Positions 27,161 through 35,246 of a DNA stretch of 64,000 nucleotides are shown here, piece by piece. The first letter of the stretch is position 1, and each line of letters opens with the position of its first letter. The DNA comes from Longimicrobium terrae (GTDB taxonomy: Bacteria > Gemmatimonadota > Gemmatimonadetes > Longimicrobiales > Longimicrobiaceae), in the NCBI RefSeq assembly GCF_014202995.1, contig NZ_JACHIA010000023.1, positions 1 to 64,000 on the forward strand. The letters are read 5' to 3'. A model generated the notes under the pieces. It was not told where the DNA came from, made no database searches, and saw only the letters and a program-made list of their open reading frames with translations. Made by a program: the position numbers and the translations under genes.

Positions 27161-27712
27161 ATGAGCAACTCGACGGAAGCCACCAGCGGCGTCACCACCT
27201 GGAACATCGACCCGGCGCACACCACGGTCGAATTCTCGGTCAAGCACCTGATGATCAGCACCGTGCGCGGCCACTTCGGCGCGGTGACGGGCACCATCGC
27301 GCTGGACGAGGCCAACCCGCTGAACTCCACCGTCACGGCGGAGATCGACGTCACCAGCATCGACACGCGGCAGGCGCAGCGCGACGAGCACCTTCGCTCG
27401 GCGGACTTCTTTGACGTGGCGCAGTTTCCGTCCATCAAGTTCACCAGCACGCGCGTGGAGCGTGACGGCGACCACTACGACGTGATCGGCAACCTGACGA
27501 TCCGCGACGTGACCAAGGAAGTCGTCCTGCACACCAGCGACGAGGGCCGCGCCGGCGATCCGTGGGGCGGACAGCGCGCCGCGTTCAGCGCCACCACCAA
27601 GGTGGACCGCCGCGACTTCGGCCTGACGTACAATCAGGTGCTGGAAACGGGCGGTGTGATGGTGGGCACGGACATCAAGATTTCGCTGGAGATCCAGGCC
27701 GTAAAGGCCTGA
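27161..27712 (+). CDS. YceI-like lipid-binding lipocalin-fold protein
   Basis: The 183-residue protein begins its fold at TWNIDPAHTTVEFSVKHLM (about 14-32), the diagnostic YceI strand, with VRGHF and later RDFGLTYN, both family motifs. YceI proteins bind polyisoprenoid or amphiphilic chains inside an eight-stranded barrel. No signal peptide is present, so it is cytosolic, unlike periplasmic YceI of E. coli. It follows the MarR gene and a candidate MarR site and precedes the dioxygenase gene by 78 bp, separated by a GC hairpin. CTGGAGATC before ATG 27161 is a good ribosome site. Confidence 0.9.
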   Translation: MSNSTEATSGVTTWNIDPAHTTVEFSVKHLMISTVRGHFGAVTGTIALDEANPLNSTVTAEIDVTSIDTRQAQRDEHLRSADFFDVAQFPSIKFTSTRVERDGDHYDVIGNLTIRDVTKEVVLHTSDEGRAGDPWGGQRAAFSATTKVDRRDFGLTYNQVLETGGVMVGTDIKISLEIQAVKA

Positions 27713-27735
27713 TCCACCGCGGATCGATCGAATAC

Positions 27736-27760
27736 GGCCCCGCCCGCGGCGGGCGGGGCC
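27736..27760 (+). other. GC-rich hairpin between YceI and dioxygenase genes
   Basis: GGCCCCGCCCG and CGGGCGGGGCC pair across a 3-base loop, with no T-run. It may stabilise mRNA or partly attenuate rather than terminate. Confidence 0.45.
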
Positions 27761-27790
27761 CACGGGCCGGGACACACGAGGAGACGGACG

Positions 27791-28768
27791 ATGAAGCTTT
27801 CCACCGCGGGCATCCACCACATCACCATGGTGTCTGCCGACGCCCAGCGAACCGCGCGCTTCTACCGCAACGTGCTGGGGCTGGGGCTGGTGAAGAAGAC
27901 CGTCAACTTCGACGATCCCGGCGCGTACCACCTGTACTTTGGCGACGAGACGGGCGCGCCCGGCACCATCCTCACCTTCTTTGAGTGGGGCGACGCGCCG
28001 CACGGCCGTCCGGGGATTGGCGGGGTGCACCACGTGGCGCTGGGCGTGGCGACGGACGAGGCGCTGCTCAAGTGGAAGCGGCGGCTGACGGACGCCGGCG
28101 TGCACACCAGCGGGCCGTACGACCGCGGCTACTTCACCAGCCTGTACTTCCGGGACCCGGACGGGCAGATCGTGGAGATCGCCACCGCCGGGCCGGGCTA
28201 CGACATCGACGAGCCGGTGGAGGCGCTGGGCCAGAAGCTGCTGCTGCCGCCGGAGCGCATCGTCGTCGGCCACCGCGACGAGGCGGCCATCGCGGCGCTC
28301 ACGCATCCGGAACCGGTGCCGTCCATTACGCCCGACATGGCGCTGCACGGCATTCACCACATCAGCGGCATCACCGACGATCTGGTGCGCGCGGGCGAGT
28401 TCTACGAGCAGGCGCTGGGATTGTCGATGGTCAAGAAGACCGTCAACCGCGACGACCCGAATCAGCTGCACTACTTCTGGGGCGCGTACGACGGAACGCG
28501 GGTGGCGCCGCACAGTTCGTGGACGCTCTTCGGCTGGCCGGGAAGCTGGAACAAGGCGCGCGGCGGCGTGGGGCAGACGCACCACGTGGCGTTCCGGGCG
28601 AAGGACGATGACGAGCAGGCGGCGTGGGTGGATCACCTGCGCGCCATGGGCGTGGAACCGTCGCCCATCATGGAGCGCACGTACTTTCGCAGCATCTACT
28701 TCCGCGCGCCGGACGGGCTGCTGCTGGAGATCGCCACGGACGGCCCCGGCTTCGCGGTTGACGAGTAG
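27791..28768 (+). CDS. Ring-cleaving dioxygenase-like VOC protein (MhqO type)
   Basis: The 325-residue protein has two tandem vicinal-oxygen-chelate units, each starting GIHHIT or GIHHIS (about 7 and 182), with metal-ligand candidates His, His in GVHHVAL and QTHHVAF and Glu in VEIATAG and LEIATDG. VKKTVN occurs in both halves, a clear internal duplication. Members include the B. subtilis MhqO/MhqA proteins induced by quinones and catechols. It lies in a MarR-YceI-dioxygenase-hydrolase cluster, supporting a role in detoxifying aromatic electrophiles. GAGGAGAC before ATG 27791 is a strong ribosome site. Confidence 0.87.
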   Translation: MKLSTAGIHHITMVSADAQRTARFYRNVLGLGLVKKTVNFDDPGAYHLYFGDETGAPGTILTFFEWGDAPHGRPGIGGVHHVALGVATDEALLKWKRRLTDAGVHTSGPYDRGYFTSLYFRDPDGQIVEIATAGPGYDIDEPVEALGQKLLLPPERIVVGHRDEAAIAALTHPEPVPSITPDMALHGIHHISGITDDLVRAGEFYEQALGLSMVKKTVNRDDPNQLHYFWGAYDGTRVAPHSSWTLFGWPGSWNKARGGVGQTHHVAFRAKDDDEQAAWVDHLRAMGVEPSPIMERTYFRSIYFRAPDGLLLEIATDGPGFAVDE

Positions 28769-28895
28769 CCGGGCGCGCTGGGGAGCGGATTGATGCTCCC
28801 GGCGTGGCTGGAAGCGGAACGCGCGCAGATCGACGGCGCGCTCACGCCCATCGCGTGAACCGGCGTCCGGGAATCCAGCCCGGCAGAGAAGGGCA

Positions 28896-28985
28896 TCACA
28901 CAGAGACACAGAGCCGCAGAGAAGAGAAAGAAGAATGATCGGGGACCGCGCTCGTTCTTCTCTCCTTCTCTGCGGCTCTGTGTGA
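28896..28985. repeat. Fold-back repeat, CAGAG type
   Basis: Left arm TCACACAGAGACACAGAGCC continues GCAGAGAAGAG; the right arm GAGAAGG-type complement ends CTGCGGCTCTGTGTGA. The unpaired centre is about 20 bases. It sits between the dioxygenase and hydrolase genes and could fold in their mRNA. Confidence 0.85.
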
Positions 28986-29020
28986 GATTGATCTTTTTCC
29001 GGATTCGGGATGAGGGTGAA

Positions 29021-29683
29021 ATGATGACGACGACAATGAATCCGGCCGATCCGCACGCGGGGCGGCCGATGCTCCGCGGCGGCGCGCCGCTGGAATCGGC
29101 GCGCGGCGCGATGATCATGGTGCACGGGCGCGGCGGCGACGCGGCGGGAATGATGGGGCTGGCCCGCGAACTGGACCGCGCGGAGTGGGCGTACCTTGCT
29201 CCGCAGGCGGCGGGAAACACGTGGTACCCGTACGGATTCATGTCGCCCATCGCCCAGAACGAGCCGGGGATCACGTCGGGGATGAACGCCATTTCGCGCG
29301 CCATCGCCGAGGCGGAAGATGCCGGGATCCCGGCGGAGCGCATCGTCCTTCTCGGCTTCAGCCAGGGCGCGTGCCTGGCGACGGAGTTCGCGGCCCGGCA
29401 CGCGCGGCGGTACGGCGGGGTGGCGGCGCTCAGCGGCGGCGTCATTGGGCCGGACAGCACGCCGCGCGACTACGCGGGCTCGTTCGATGGCACGCCGGTG
29501 TTCCTGGGCTGCAGCGACGTGGACGGCCACATCCCCGCCGCGCGCGTCCGTGAATCGGCGGAGATCATGCGGCGGCTGGGCGGTGAGGTGGATCTGCGGC
29601 TGTATCCGGGGATGGGGCACACCATCAACCTGGACGAGGTGGAAGCGGTGCGCGCCATCATGGACGCCGCCACTCGCGCGTGA
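29021..29683 (+). CDS. MhqD-like phospholipase/carboxylesterase family hydrolase
   Basis: The 220-residue alpha/beta hydrolase has MIMVHGRGGDAAG (oxyanion region, about 31-43), nucleophile elbow GFSQGA near Ser113, an Asp in CSDVDGHIP, and catalytic His in GMGHTIN. This is the esterase/phospholipase group containing MhqD, whose gene accompanies mhqO in quinone-stress regulons. ATG 29021 follows GATGAGGGTGAA; upstream codons fall in a fold-back repeat and are rejected. A terminator follows at 29708. Confidence 0.86.
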   Translation: MMTTTMNPADPHAGRPMLRGGAPLESARGAMIMVHGRGGDAAGMMGLARELDRAEWAYLAPQAAGNTWYPYGFMSPIAQNEPGITSGMNAISRAIAEAEDAGIPAERIVLLGFSQGACLATEFAARHARRYGGVAALSGGVIGPDSTPRDYAGSFDGTPVFLGCSDVDGHIPAARVRESAEIMRRLGGEVDLRLYPGMGHTINLDEVEAVRAIMDAATRA

Positions 29684-29707
29684 GCACCGGGCTTGTACCG
29701 ATAACGG

Positions 29708-29734
29708 AAAGGGCGCCCGCAGCGGGCGCCCTTT
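29708..29734 (+). terminator. Intrinsic terminator of the Mhq-like cluster
   Basis: AAAGGGCGCCCG and CGGGCGCCCTTT form a 12-bp stem with a 3-base loop, then CTCGTTTT. Confidence 0.88.
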
Positions 29735-29909
29735 CTCGTTTTCAGCCAGTCGTGCGCTGCACATCCGCCGCTGGATCAGATGCACGGGTTTGCGGGGCGC
29801 TGCTCCGGAAGCCGGTGCAAGGTTTGCCAAACGTCCGCGCCGCTCTGGATCCGCCGCCCGTCCGGGCGGGCTGGATCATGAACCGGAATCGTGGACCTGG
29901 GAGGATGGG

Positions 29910-30455
29910 ATGAAGGCTGGAAAGACACTTGCCGCGCTGGGGCTGACGCTGTCGATGGCGGCGTGTTCCGCGGGGATGAACGGAGCCATGATCGGCAGCG
30001 TGGATGCGTTCGCCGACCCCAACGTGGCGGCCTCGGCCAGCGCGTCCAACATGGACGAGATCCAGACCAGCCAGCTGGCGCTGCAGAAGACGCAGAACGC
30101 GGCCGTCCGCGAGTTCGCGCAGATGATGGTGAACGAGCACGGCACGTTCGAGCGCGAGATGCAGACCCTGCTGCAGCAGAAGGGGATGGCCCCGGTGGAC
30201 AACGCGCACAGCGGCACCTGGAAGCGCAACCTGCCGCGCACGCTGGAGATGCTGCGCGCCATGAACGGCGCCCAGTTCGACATGGCGTACATGACGCACC
30301 AGGTGGGCGGGCACGAGATGACGCTGAACACCATCGACACCACGCTGCTGCCCAACACGCGCGACCCGCAGATGCGCGAAATGCTGCAGAACCGCGTGCG
30401 GCCGGCGGTTGTGCAGCACCTGCAGCGCGCCCGGCAGATCCTGGCCGGCATGTAA
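29910..30455 (+). CDS. DUF4142 ferritin-like lipoprotein
   Basis: The 181-residue protein has a lipoprotein signal with lipobox MAAC (about 16-19) and a helical bundle of the DUF4142 type: NMDEIQTSQLALQKTQN, FAQMMVNEHGTFEREMQTLL, DMAYMTHQVGGHEMTLNTI. The repeated His/Glu positions (EHG, QVGGHE) resemble a ferritin-like four-helix bundle, though metal binding is unproven. It is exported and anchored. ATG 29910 follows GGGAGGATGGG, an excellent ribosome site. It is flanked by terminators on both sides, so it is monocistronic. Its function in the family is unknown. Confidence 0.9.
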   Translation: MKAGKTLAALGLTLSMAACSAGMNGAMIGSVDAFADPNVAASASASNMDEIQTSQLALQKTQNAAVREFAQMMVNEHGTFEREMQTLLQQKGMAPVDNAHSGTWKRNLPRTLEMLRAMNGAQFDMAYMTHQVGGHEMTLNTIDTTLLPNTRDPQMREMLQNRVRPAVVQHLQRARQILAGM

Positions 30456-30478
30456 CACCCGCCTCCAGGCGGCAAACA

Positions 30479-30504
30479 AAGGGCGGCGCACACGCGCCGC
30501 CCTT
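30479..30504 (+). terminator. Intrinsic terminator of DUF4142 gene
   Basis: AAGGGCGGCGC, loop ACAC, GCGCCGCCCTT, then CTGTTTT. Confidence 0.88.
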
Positions 30505-30547
30505 CTGTTTTCCCGGTTGAGCGCCGGCCGCGGCTGTGCAGACACCG

Positions 30548-30590
30548 TTTCACGCGGAGGACGCGGGGGTGGCGGGGGTGCGCGGGGAGT
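30548..30590 (+). repeat. Single arm of CACGCGGAGG repeat
   Basis: TTTCACGCGGAGGACGCGGG followed by further GCGGGGGTG units matches the left arms of the fold-back repeats but lacks a complementary right arm. Confidence 0.6.
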
Positions 30591-30655
30591 TCTCATCGAG
30601 CGACGAGGCTCTGCGCGGTTCCCCGGCTCTCGATGTGAAGGGGTGGATAAATCAG

Positions 30656-30687
30656 ACGCCCGCGCCGCGGAAAGGCGGCGCGGGCGT
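30656..30687 (-). terminator. Terminator of GNAT/amidohydrolase operon
   Basis: ACGCCCGCGCCGC and its exact complement form a 13-bp stem, followed on the minus strand by CTGATTTATCC. Confidence 0.7.
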
Positions 30688-30705
30688 TCATAGATCGACC
30701 GAGAA

Positions 30706-31434
30706 TCAGGATTCGGGACCGGCGTCCGGGTCGGCGCCGTCGATGGTCACGAAGTCGGGGTGGACGCCAACCGACGCGCGCCCTTCCAGCTTCTTGAGCA
30801 TGTAGCCGAACGTGTCGCTCTGCAGCGGAAACCGGATGCGGTACGCGCGGCGGTAGATGTTGTACAGCAGCCGCGCCACCTCGTCCGGCGGAAGCTCCGG
30901 CCGCGTATCCGCCACGGGCTCGCGGTACAGCACGTACTTTCCCTCCGTGCGCCGCGACTGCCACGGATGAAAGTACGGCATGTCGAACGGAATCGCCTCG
31001 CCCACGCTCACCAGCGTGCGCAGCCACGGGCTCTCGCGCCGCACCTCGCCCACCACCCAGTCCAGGTCGCTCCCGGTGCGTTCCCGTGCCTCGGCGCGCA
31101 TGGCGTTCACCAGGTCCGTGCGCAGCGTGCGTCCCAGTTCCCGCCCGCGCTGGTCCTGCCGCACGGCCAGATAGGTGATGAACCCCGCGTTCACCCCCTG
31201 CAGATACACACCAGCGGCGGCGGCAACCGGATGGTTGGACTCATCCACCATCGCGAGCATGTGATAGTTGCCGCCGGAGGGCATGTTGTGCCGCCGCTCC
31301 TCGATCTCCGTCAGCAGGTCCTCCACCGGCTGCACGTCGCCGATGGAATGCGTGATCAGCTCGATCGCCAGCGTGGCGAGGGGGAGCCGCTCGTCATCCA
31401 CCGTCACGGTGCGCAGTTCAGACTCGCCGGCCAT
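30706..31434 (-). CDS. GNAT-like acetyltransferase
   Basis: The 242-residue protein has a GNAT-like core: FITYLAVRQDQRGRELGRTL (about 88-107) is strand 4 followed by the R/Q-x-x-G-R acetyl-CoA loop (QRGREL), with QG and AAGVYLQG strands before it. The C-terminal 100 residues are less typical. ATG 31434 lies inside the preceding amidohydrolase gene, whose stop is at 31418, giving a 17-bp overlap and an operon. The acceptor substrate is unknown. A terminator follows. Confidence 0.72.
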   Translation of the reverse strand: MAGESELRTVTVDDERLPLATLAIELITHSIGDVQPVEDLLTEIEERRHNMPSGGNYHMLAMVDESNHPVAAAAGVYLQGVNAGFITYLAVRQDQRGRELGRTLRTDLVNAMRAEARERTGSDLDWVVGEVRRESPWLRTLVSVGEAIPFDMPYFHPWQSRRTEGKYVLYREPVADTRPELPPDEVARLLYNIYRRAYRIRFPLQSDTFGYMLKKLEGRASVGVHPDFVTIDGADPDAGPES

Positions 31435-32242
31435 CCGCTCCCTCCACGCCCAGGCCGAACACCCGCGCGGCATTGCGCCACATCAACCCCTCGCGCTCCT
31501 CGGTCGTGATCTCCAGCCGCTCGGCGAAGCGCACGTAGCTGCCGATGTCGCTGATGGGCCAGTCGGTGCCGAACATCAGCTTGCAGGGATCGTTGATGAA
31601 CGCCGCCGTCTCGTTCACCTTGCCCAGCGCCAGCCGCTCGTACCGCGGCTGAAACTCGCCGAGCGTGAATCCGGAAATGTCGCCGAAAACGTTCTCGTTC
31701 TTGTAGATGACCTGCATGGCATCCGTGAACCAGGGATTTCCCAGGTGGCAGATGATGAACGTTACGTCGCGGAAGTCCACGGCCAGATCGTCCACCTGCA
31801 GCGGATGCGCGTGCTTGATGCGGGCGGACGGGTTGTAGGTGTCGCCCGTGTGGATCATCACCGGAACGCCGAACTCGGCCGCAAGGCGATACACGGGATG
31901 CACTTCGCTGTCGGTCAGAAAGAACGGCTGGTACCCCGGGTACAGCTTGAGCGCGCGGATGCGGCCGGAGCGCAGCAGACCGCTCAGCCGGCCGATCTGG
32001 TCTGCCCCCAGCCGCGGCACATCCACCCCCGCCACGATGCCCAGGCGCGGGTTTCCATCCACCAGCTCCAGCAGTTCATCCGCGGACGGACGGTCGTCGT
32101 TCACGACGTACGACGAAAGCACTAGCGCGTAGCCGACACCGTTTTCGTCCATCTCCCCCTGCAGCCGCGCGTACCGCTCGCGCAGCGTGGGCGGGTCGCT
32201 CAGGGAGTAGCGGTTCAGGTGCGTGTGGCAGTCGATGATCAA
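31418..32242 (-). CDS. Metal-dependent amidohydrolase (TIM-barrel, COG2159-like)
   Basis: About 274 residues from TTG 32242, which places IIDCHTHLN right at the N-terminus: HxH metal ligands of the amidohydrolase superfamily. Further ligands are His in VMIHTGD and FIICHLGNPW, and the late Asp in MFGTDWP. The family includes decarboxylases and hydrolases such as ACMSD. An alternative GTG at 32293 adds 17 residues; anything further upstream is repeat sequence. It forms an operon with the overlapping GNAT-like gene. The substrate is unknown. Confidence 0.82.
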   Translation of the reverse strand: MIIDCHTHLNRYSLSDPPTLRERYARLQGEMDENGVGYALVLSSYVVNDDRPSADELLELVDGNPRLGIVAGVDVPRLGADQIGRLSGLLRSGRIRALKLYPGYQPFFLTDSEVHPVYRLAAEFGVPVMIHTGDTYNPSARIKHAHPLQVDDLAVDFRDVTFIICHLGNPWFTDAMQVIYKNENVFGDISGFTLGEFQPRYERLALGKVNETAAFINDPCKLMFGTDWPISDIGSYVRFAERLEITTEEREGLMWRNAARVFGLGVEGADGRRV

Positions 32243-32327
32243 CGGTCCGTTCGGTTTGAGGTAAGGCCACTGGAACGGCAGAGAGCGTACCACGGCTCCG
32301 CGTGGCTCCACGCTGTGGAACTGCTTC

Positions 32328-32543
32328 TCACGCGGGGGTCGCGGGGGTTCGCGGAGGTCGCGGTAACGGCAACAGACAGGGATCACACAGAGTCAACAGA
32401 GTTAACGGTAGAAGAACGGAAGGCGGCTTGGCGCTGAACCGATTCCGTTGATCTGTACTCTGTTGACTCTGCTGACTCTGTGTGATGCTCTTCTTCTGCA
32501 GTTCCCCCGCGACCTCCGCGAACCCCCGCGGCCTCCGCGTGAA
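32328..32543. repeat. Nested fold-back repeat, two motif types
   Basis: The outer left arm TCACGCGGGGGTCGCGGGGG (32328 on) matches outer right arm CGAACCCCCGCGGCCTCCGC (to 32543). Inside, CACACAGAGTCAACAGAG (32389 on) matches CTGTTGACTCTG / CTGACTCTGTGTGA (to about 32484). It fills most of the gap 32243-32669 between the amidohydrolase and carbonic anhydrase genes; the remaining 126 bp up to 32669 show nothing distinctive. Confidence 0.85.
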
Positions 32544-32669
32544 ACGGGGTTCATCGTCCGCCCACCCACGAAGTCTGACTGGACAAACGGGACCCGGCGC
32601 GCTATTTCGCCGTGCCCGCCGCGAGCGCGGACGGGCGCTGACCGCCGACGCCCGCACCCCGCAGACGCC

Positions 32670-33317
32670 GTGAATCTCAAAGAAACGATCCTGGACAGGA
32701 ACCAGCGCTGGGCCGCCTCCATGACGGAGCGCGACCCGGACTTCTTTGCGCGCCTGGTCGCCACGCAGAGCCCCGAGTTTCTGTGGATCGGCTGCTCCGA
32801 CAGCCGCGTGCCCGCCAACGAGATCCTGGGCATGCTGCCGGGCGAGATGTTCGTGCACCGCAACGTGGCAAACGTGGTGGTGCACACGGACCTCAACTGC
32901 CTGTCGGTGCTGCAGTTCGCCATCGACGTGCTCAAGGTGAAGCACGTGTTCGTGGTGGGGCACTACGGCTGCGGCGGCGTGGCGGCGGCGCTGCGCGACG
33001 ACCGGCTGGGGCTGATCGACAACTGGCTGCGCCACGTAAAGGACGTGCGCGACAAGCACATGAGCGAACTGCTCGAACTGCCCGAGGCGGACCGCGTGGA
33101 CCGGCTGTGCGAGCTGAACGTGATGGAGCAGGTGGTGAACGTGGCCCAGACCACCGTGGTGCAGGACGCGTGGGCGCGCGGGGCGGACGTCACCATCCAC
33201 GGGTGGATCTACCGGCTGCAGGACGGGCTGCTTCGCAATCTGCAGGTGGCGGTGGCCGCCGACGACGACCCCTCCGCCGTGCTGCGGCAGGCGGTCGCCG
33301 CGCCCCGCCCCAAGTAA
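32670..33317 (+). CDS. can: Beta-class carbonic anhydrase
   Basis: The 215-residue enzyme matches E. coli Can in layout: zinc ligands Cys42 (IGCSDSR), His98 and Cys101 (GHYGCGG), and the Asp44-Arg46 dyad. FVHRNVANVVVHTDLNCLSV and ELNVMEQV are further close matches. It hydrates CO2 to bicarbonate in the cytoplasm. Start GTG 32670 gives MNLKETILDRNQRW, matching the usual N-terminal helix; the ribosome site is weak. Monocistronic, with a terminator at 33355. Confidence 0.95.
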   Translation: MNLKETILDRNQRWAASMTERDPDFFARLVATQSPEFLWIGCSDSRVPANEILGMLPGEMFVHRNVANVVVHTDLNCLSVLQFAIDVLKVKHVFVVGHYGCGGVAAALRDDRLGLIDNWLRHVKDVRDKHMSELLELPEADRVDRLCELNVMEQVVNVAQTTVVQDAWARGADVTIHGWIYRLQDGLLRNLQVAVAADDDPSAVLRQAVAAPRPK

Positions 33318-33354
33318 GAGGCCGGGCGACGGAAATCCCGCTGCCTGAAACACG

Positions 33355-33386
33355 ACACCCTCCGTCCCGGTCCGGGCGGAGGGTGT
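33355..33386. terminator. Bidirectional terminator
   Basis: ACACCCTCCG and CGGAGGGTGT pair with a 12-base loop, followed by GCTGTTTCC (plus) and CGTGTTTC (minus). It separates convergent genes. Confidence 0.7.
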
Positions 33387-33408
33387 GCTGTTTCCAAGAA
33401 GATGAACG

Positions 33409-34242
33409 TCAGCCGGCGGGCTTGCGCGGCGCGCCGTTCAGGTCGGCTTCCTCCGCCGCGACCTGGGGACGGCGGTAGCGGAAGTAGCGCACCGCCTCCA
33501 CGCCCAGCCCGCAGGTGACCGCCCACGCCGTTCCCGTCATCAGCCCGCCCAGCACGTCCGACGGGTAGTGCACGCCCAGGTACAGCCGCGACAGGCTCAC
33601 CATCGCGATCACCAGCCCCGCCACCAGCCACGTGAGCCACCGCAGCGTCCGCGTGGGCATCAGCCGCCCGATCAGAAATCCCAGCGTGCCGTACACGACC
33701 ATGGACGTCATGGCGTGCCCGGACGGAAACGACGCCGTGCCCGCATGCGGCGTGCGCCACTCGAACACGTCCGGGCGCGGCCGGTTGAACGCGCTCTTGA
33801 GCGTCATGTTCACCAGCCCGGACCCCAGCATGCTGATCCACAGCAGCGCCGCCGACCACCGGTGCCGGCTGATCCACAGAAACGCGCTGGCCACCAGCAC
33901 CACCATCCACACCACCAGCCGCGCCCCCAGCGCCGTCACCTCCAGCGCGGCGAAGTTCAGCGACTCGGAGCCGTGCGCCCCCATCCACCGCAGGATGGCG
34001 TCGTCGATGTGCTGCGTCTCGCCCGCCATCACCCATCCCGCCAGCGCGGCAAAGGTGATGGACCCCACCAGGACGATGACCAGCCCGATGATGAGAAACG
34101 CGCCGACGGCGGCGTAGAAGCCCTGCACGTGCCCGCCGATCCACCGCAGCAGGGCGAACAGCACGTTGCGCCCGGTGCGCGCGGGTCCGCCCCGCGGCTC
34201 GGTGCGCCGTTCCATCAGCGGGGGTTCGGAAGACGGGCTCAT
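33409..34242 (-). CDS. PAP2-family membrane phosphatase
   Basis: The 277-residue protein has about six transmembrane helices. The three phosphatase motifs are complete: KSAFNRPRP (motif 1), FPSGHA (motif 2) and SRLYLGVHYPSDV (motif 3), with catalytic His residues in motifs 2 and 3. It dephosphorylates lipid phosphates such as undecaprenyl pyrophosphate or phosphatidic acid at the outer membrane face. The N-terminus carries a charged leader; ATG 34242 is used, with 34215 as an alternative. It is divergent from the ABC transporter genes. Confidence 0.88.
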   Translation of the reverse strand: MSPSSEPPLMERRTEPRGGPARTGRNVLFALLRWIGGHVQGFYAAVGAFLIIGLVIVLVGSITFAALAGWVMAGETQHIDDAILRWMGAHGSESLNFAALEVTALGARLVVWMVVLVASAFLWISRHRWSAALLWISMLGSGLVNMTLKSAFNRPRPDVFEWRTPHAGTASFPSGHAMTSMVVYGTLGFLIGRLMPTRTLRWLTWLVAGLVIAMVSLSRLYLGVHYPSDVLGGLMTGTAWAVTCGLGVEAVRYFRYRRPQVAAEEADLNGAPRKPAG

Positions 34243-34310
34243 GGCGCACGCCGGGCGCACGATCCATACCGGGGTTGCGCGATGCGGGGCGCGGGCCGTA
34301 CGCTCCCCCC

Positions 34311-35246
34311 ATGATTCGTCTTACCGAGGTGGGCAAGGACTTCGGCGGGCCCCTGGCCCGTCTGCGGCGGGAACGGGTACGCGCGCTGGACGGCGTGTCC
34401 ATCCACGTTCCCGCCGGAAGCGCCGTGGGCCTGGTGGGCCCCAACGGCGCCGGCAAGAGCACCGTCATCAAGCTGCTGCTGGGATACCTGCATCCGTCGC
34501 GCGGGGGCGTGGAGATCGGCGGCATGCTCCCCCGCGACTACGTGGAGCGCCACGGCGTCTCCTACGTCCCCGACCGCGTCACCATTCCGCCCTGGTGGAC
34601 GGTGCGCGGCGCCCTGCGCACCTTTGCCGCCCTGGCCGAGCTGGACGACTGGGAGCCCAGGGTGGAGCGCGAGATCGCGCGGCTGGAGCTGGGCCCCGTG
34701 GCGGACCGCCGCATCCGCGCGCTTTCCAAGGGCAACCTGCAGCGGGTGGCGCTGGCGCAGGCGCTGCTGGCGGACCGCAAGGTGATGATTCTGGATGAAC
34801 CGACGGACGGGCTGGACCCGGAGTGGGTGGCGCGCGTCCGCGAGATCCTGGCGGAATGGCGCGCGGCGGACCCCGAGCGCGTCCTCCTATTCGCTTCCCA
34901 CGACCTGGACGAGGTGGAGCGCGTGGCCGACCAGGTGGTCGTGCTTCAGGCCGGCCGCGTACACGAGGTGCTCGACATGGCGGGAGATGGACCGGTGCCC
35001 TCGTGGACGCTGGAGGTGGAGGGGACGGAAAGCGCGCGGCTGGTGGCGCAGGCCTTTCCCGGCGCGCTTCCCCTTCCCGGCCAAGCCCATGCATTCCGCG
35101 TGGAGGCGGGGAGCGCGCGCGACCTGGGCCGGCGCATGCAGACGCTGCTGGAGCGCGGCGGCGTGGTGCGCGCGCTGACGCCCGGGCGCGGATCGCTGCG
35201 CGAGCGCTACCGCAGTTCGGGCACGCAGCGCCGGGGGCCGGCATGA
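34311..35246 (+). CDS. ABC transporter ATP-binding protein
   Basis: The 311-residue ATPase has Walker A GPNGAGKST (about 42-50), a signature-like ALSKGNLQRVALAQAL (S-K-G-N-x-Q in place of LSGGQ), Walker B KVMILDEPTDGLDP and switch His in FASHDLDEVE. The Lys-Gly-Asn signature variant is common in ABC-2-type exporters. A C-terminal domain (about 215-311) follows. ATG overlaps with the permease downstream (ATGA), so they form one exporter. The cargo is unknown. Its start overlaps the spacer to the divergent PAP2 gene. Confidence 0.9.
   Translation: MIRLTEVGKDFGGPLARLRRERVRALDGVSIHVPAGSAVGLVGPNGAGKSTVIKLLLGYLHPSRGGVEIGGMLPRDYVERHGVSYVPDRVTIPPWWTVRGALRTFAALAELDDWEPRVEREIARLELGPVADRRIRALSKGNLQRVALAQALLADRKVMILDEPTDGLDPEWVARVREILAEWRAADPERVLLFASHDLDEVERVADQVVVLQAGRVHEVLDMAGDGPVPSWTLEVEGTESARLVAQAFPGALPLPGQAHAFRVEAGSARDLGRRMQTLLERGGVVRALTPGRGSLRERYRSSGTQRRGPA

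Noticed and set aside
27056-29830. A 924-codon open frame on the minus strand across the MarR-YceI-dioxygenase-hydrolase cluster
   Set aside because: It is the high-GC antisense shadow of four well-supported plus-strand genes; its product is low-complexity and rich in His, Arg and Ala with no motif.
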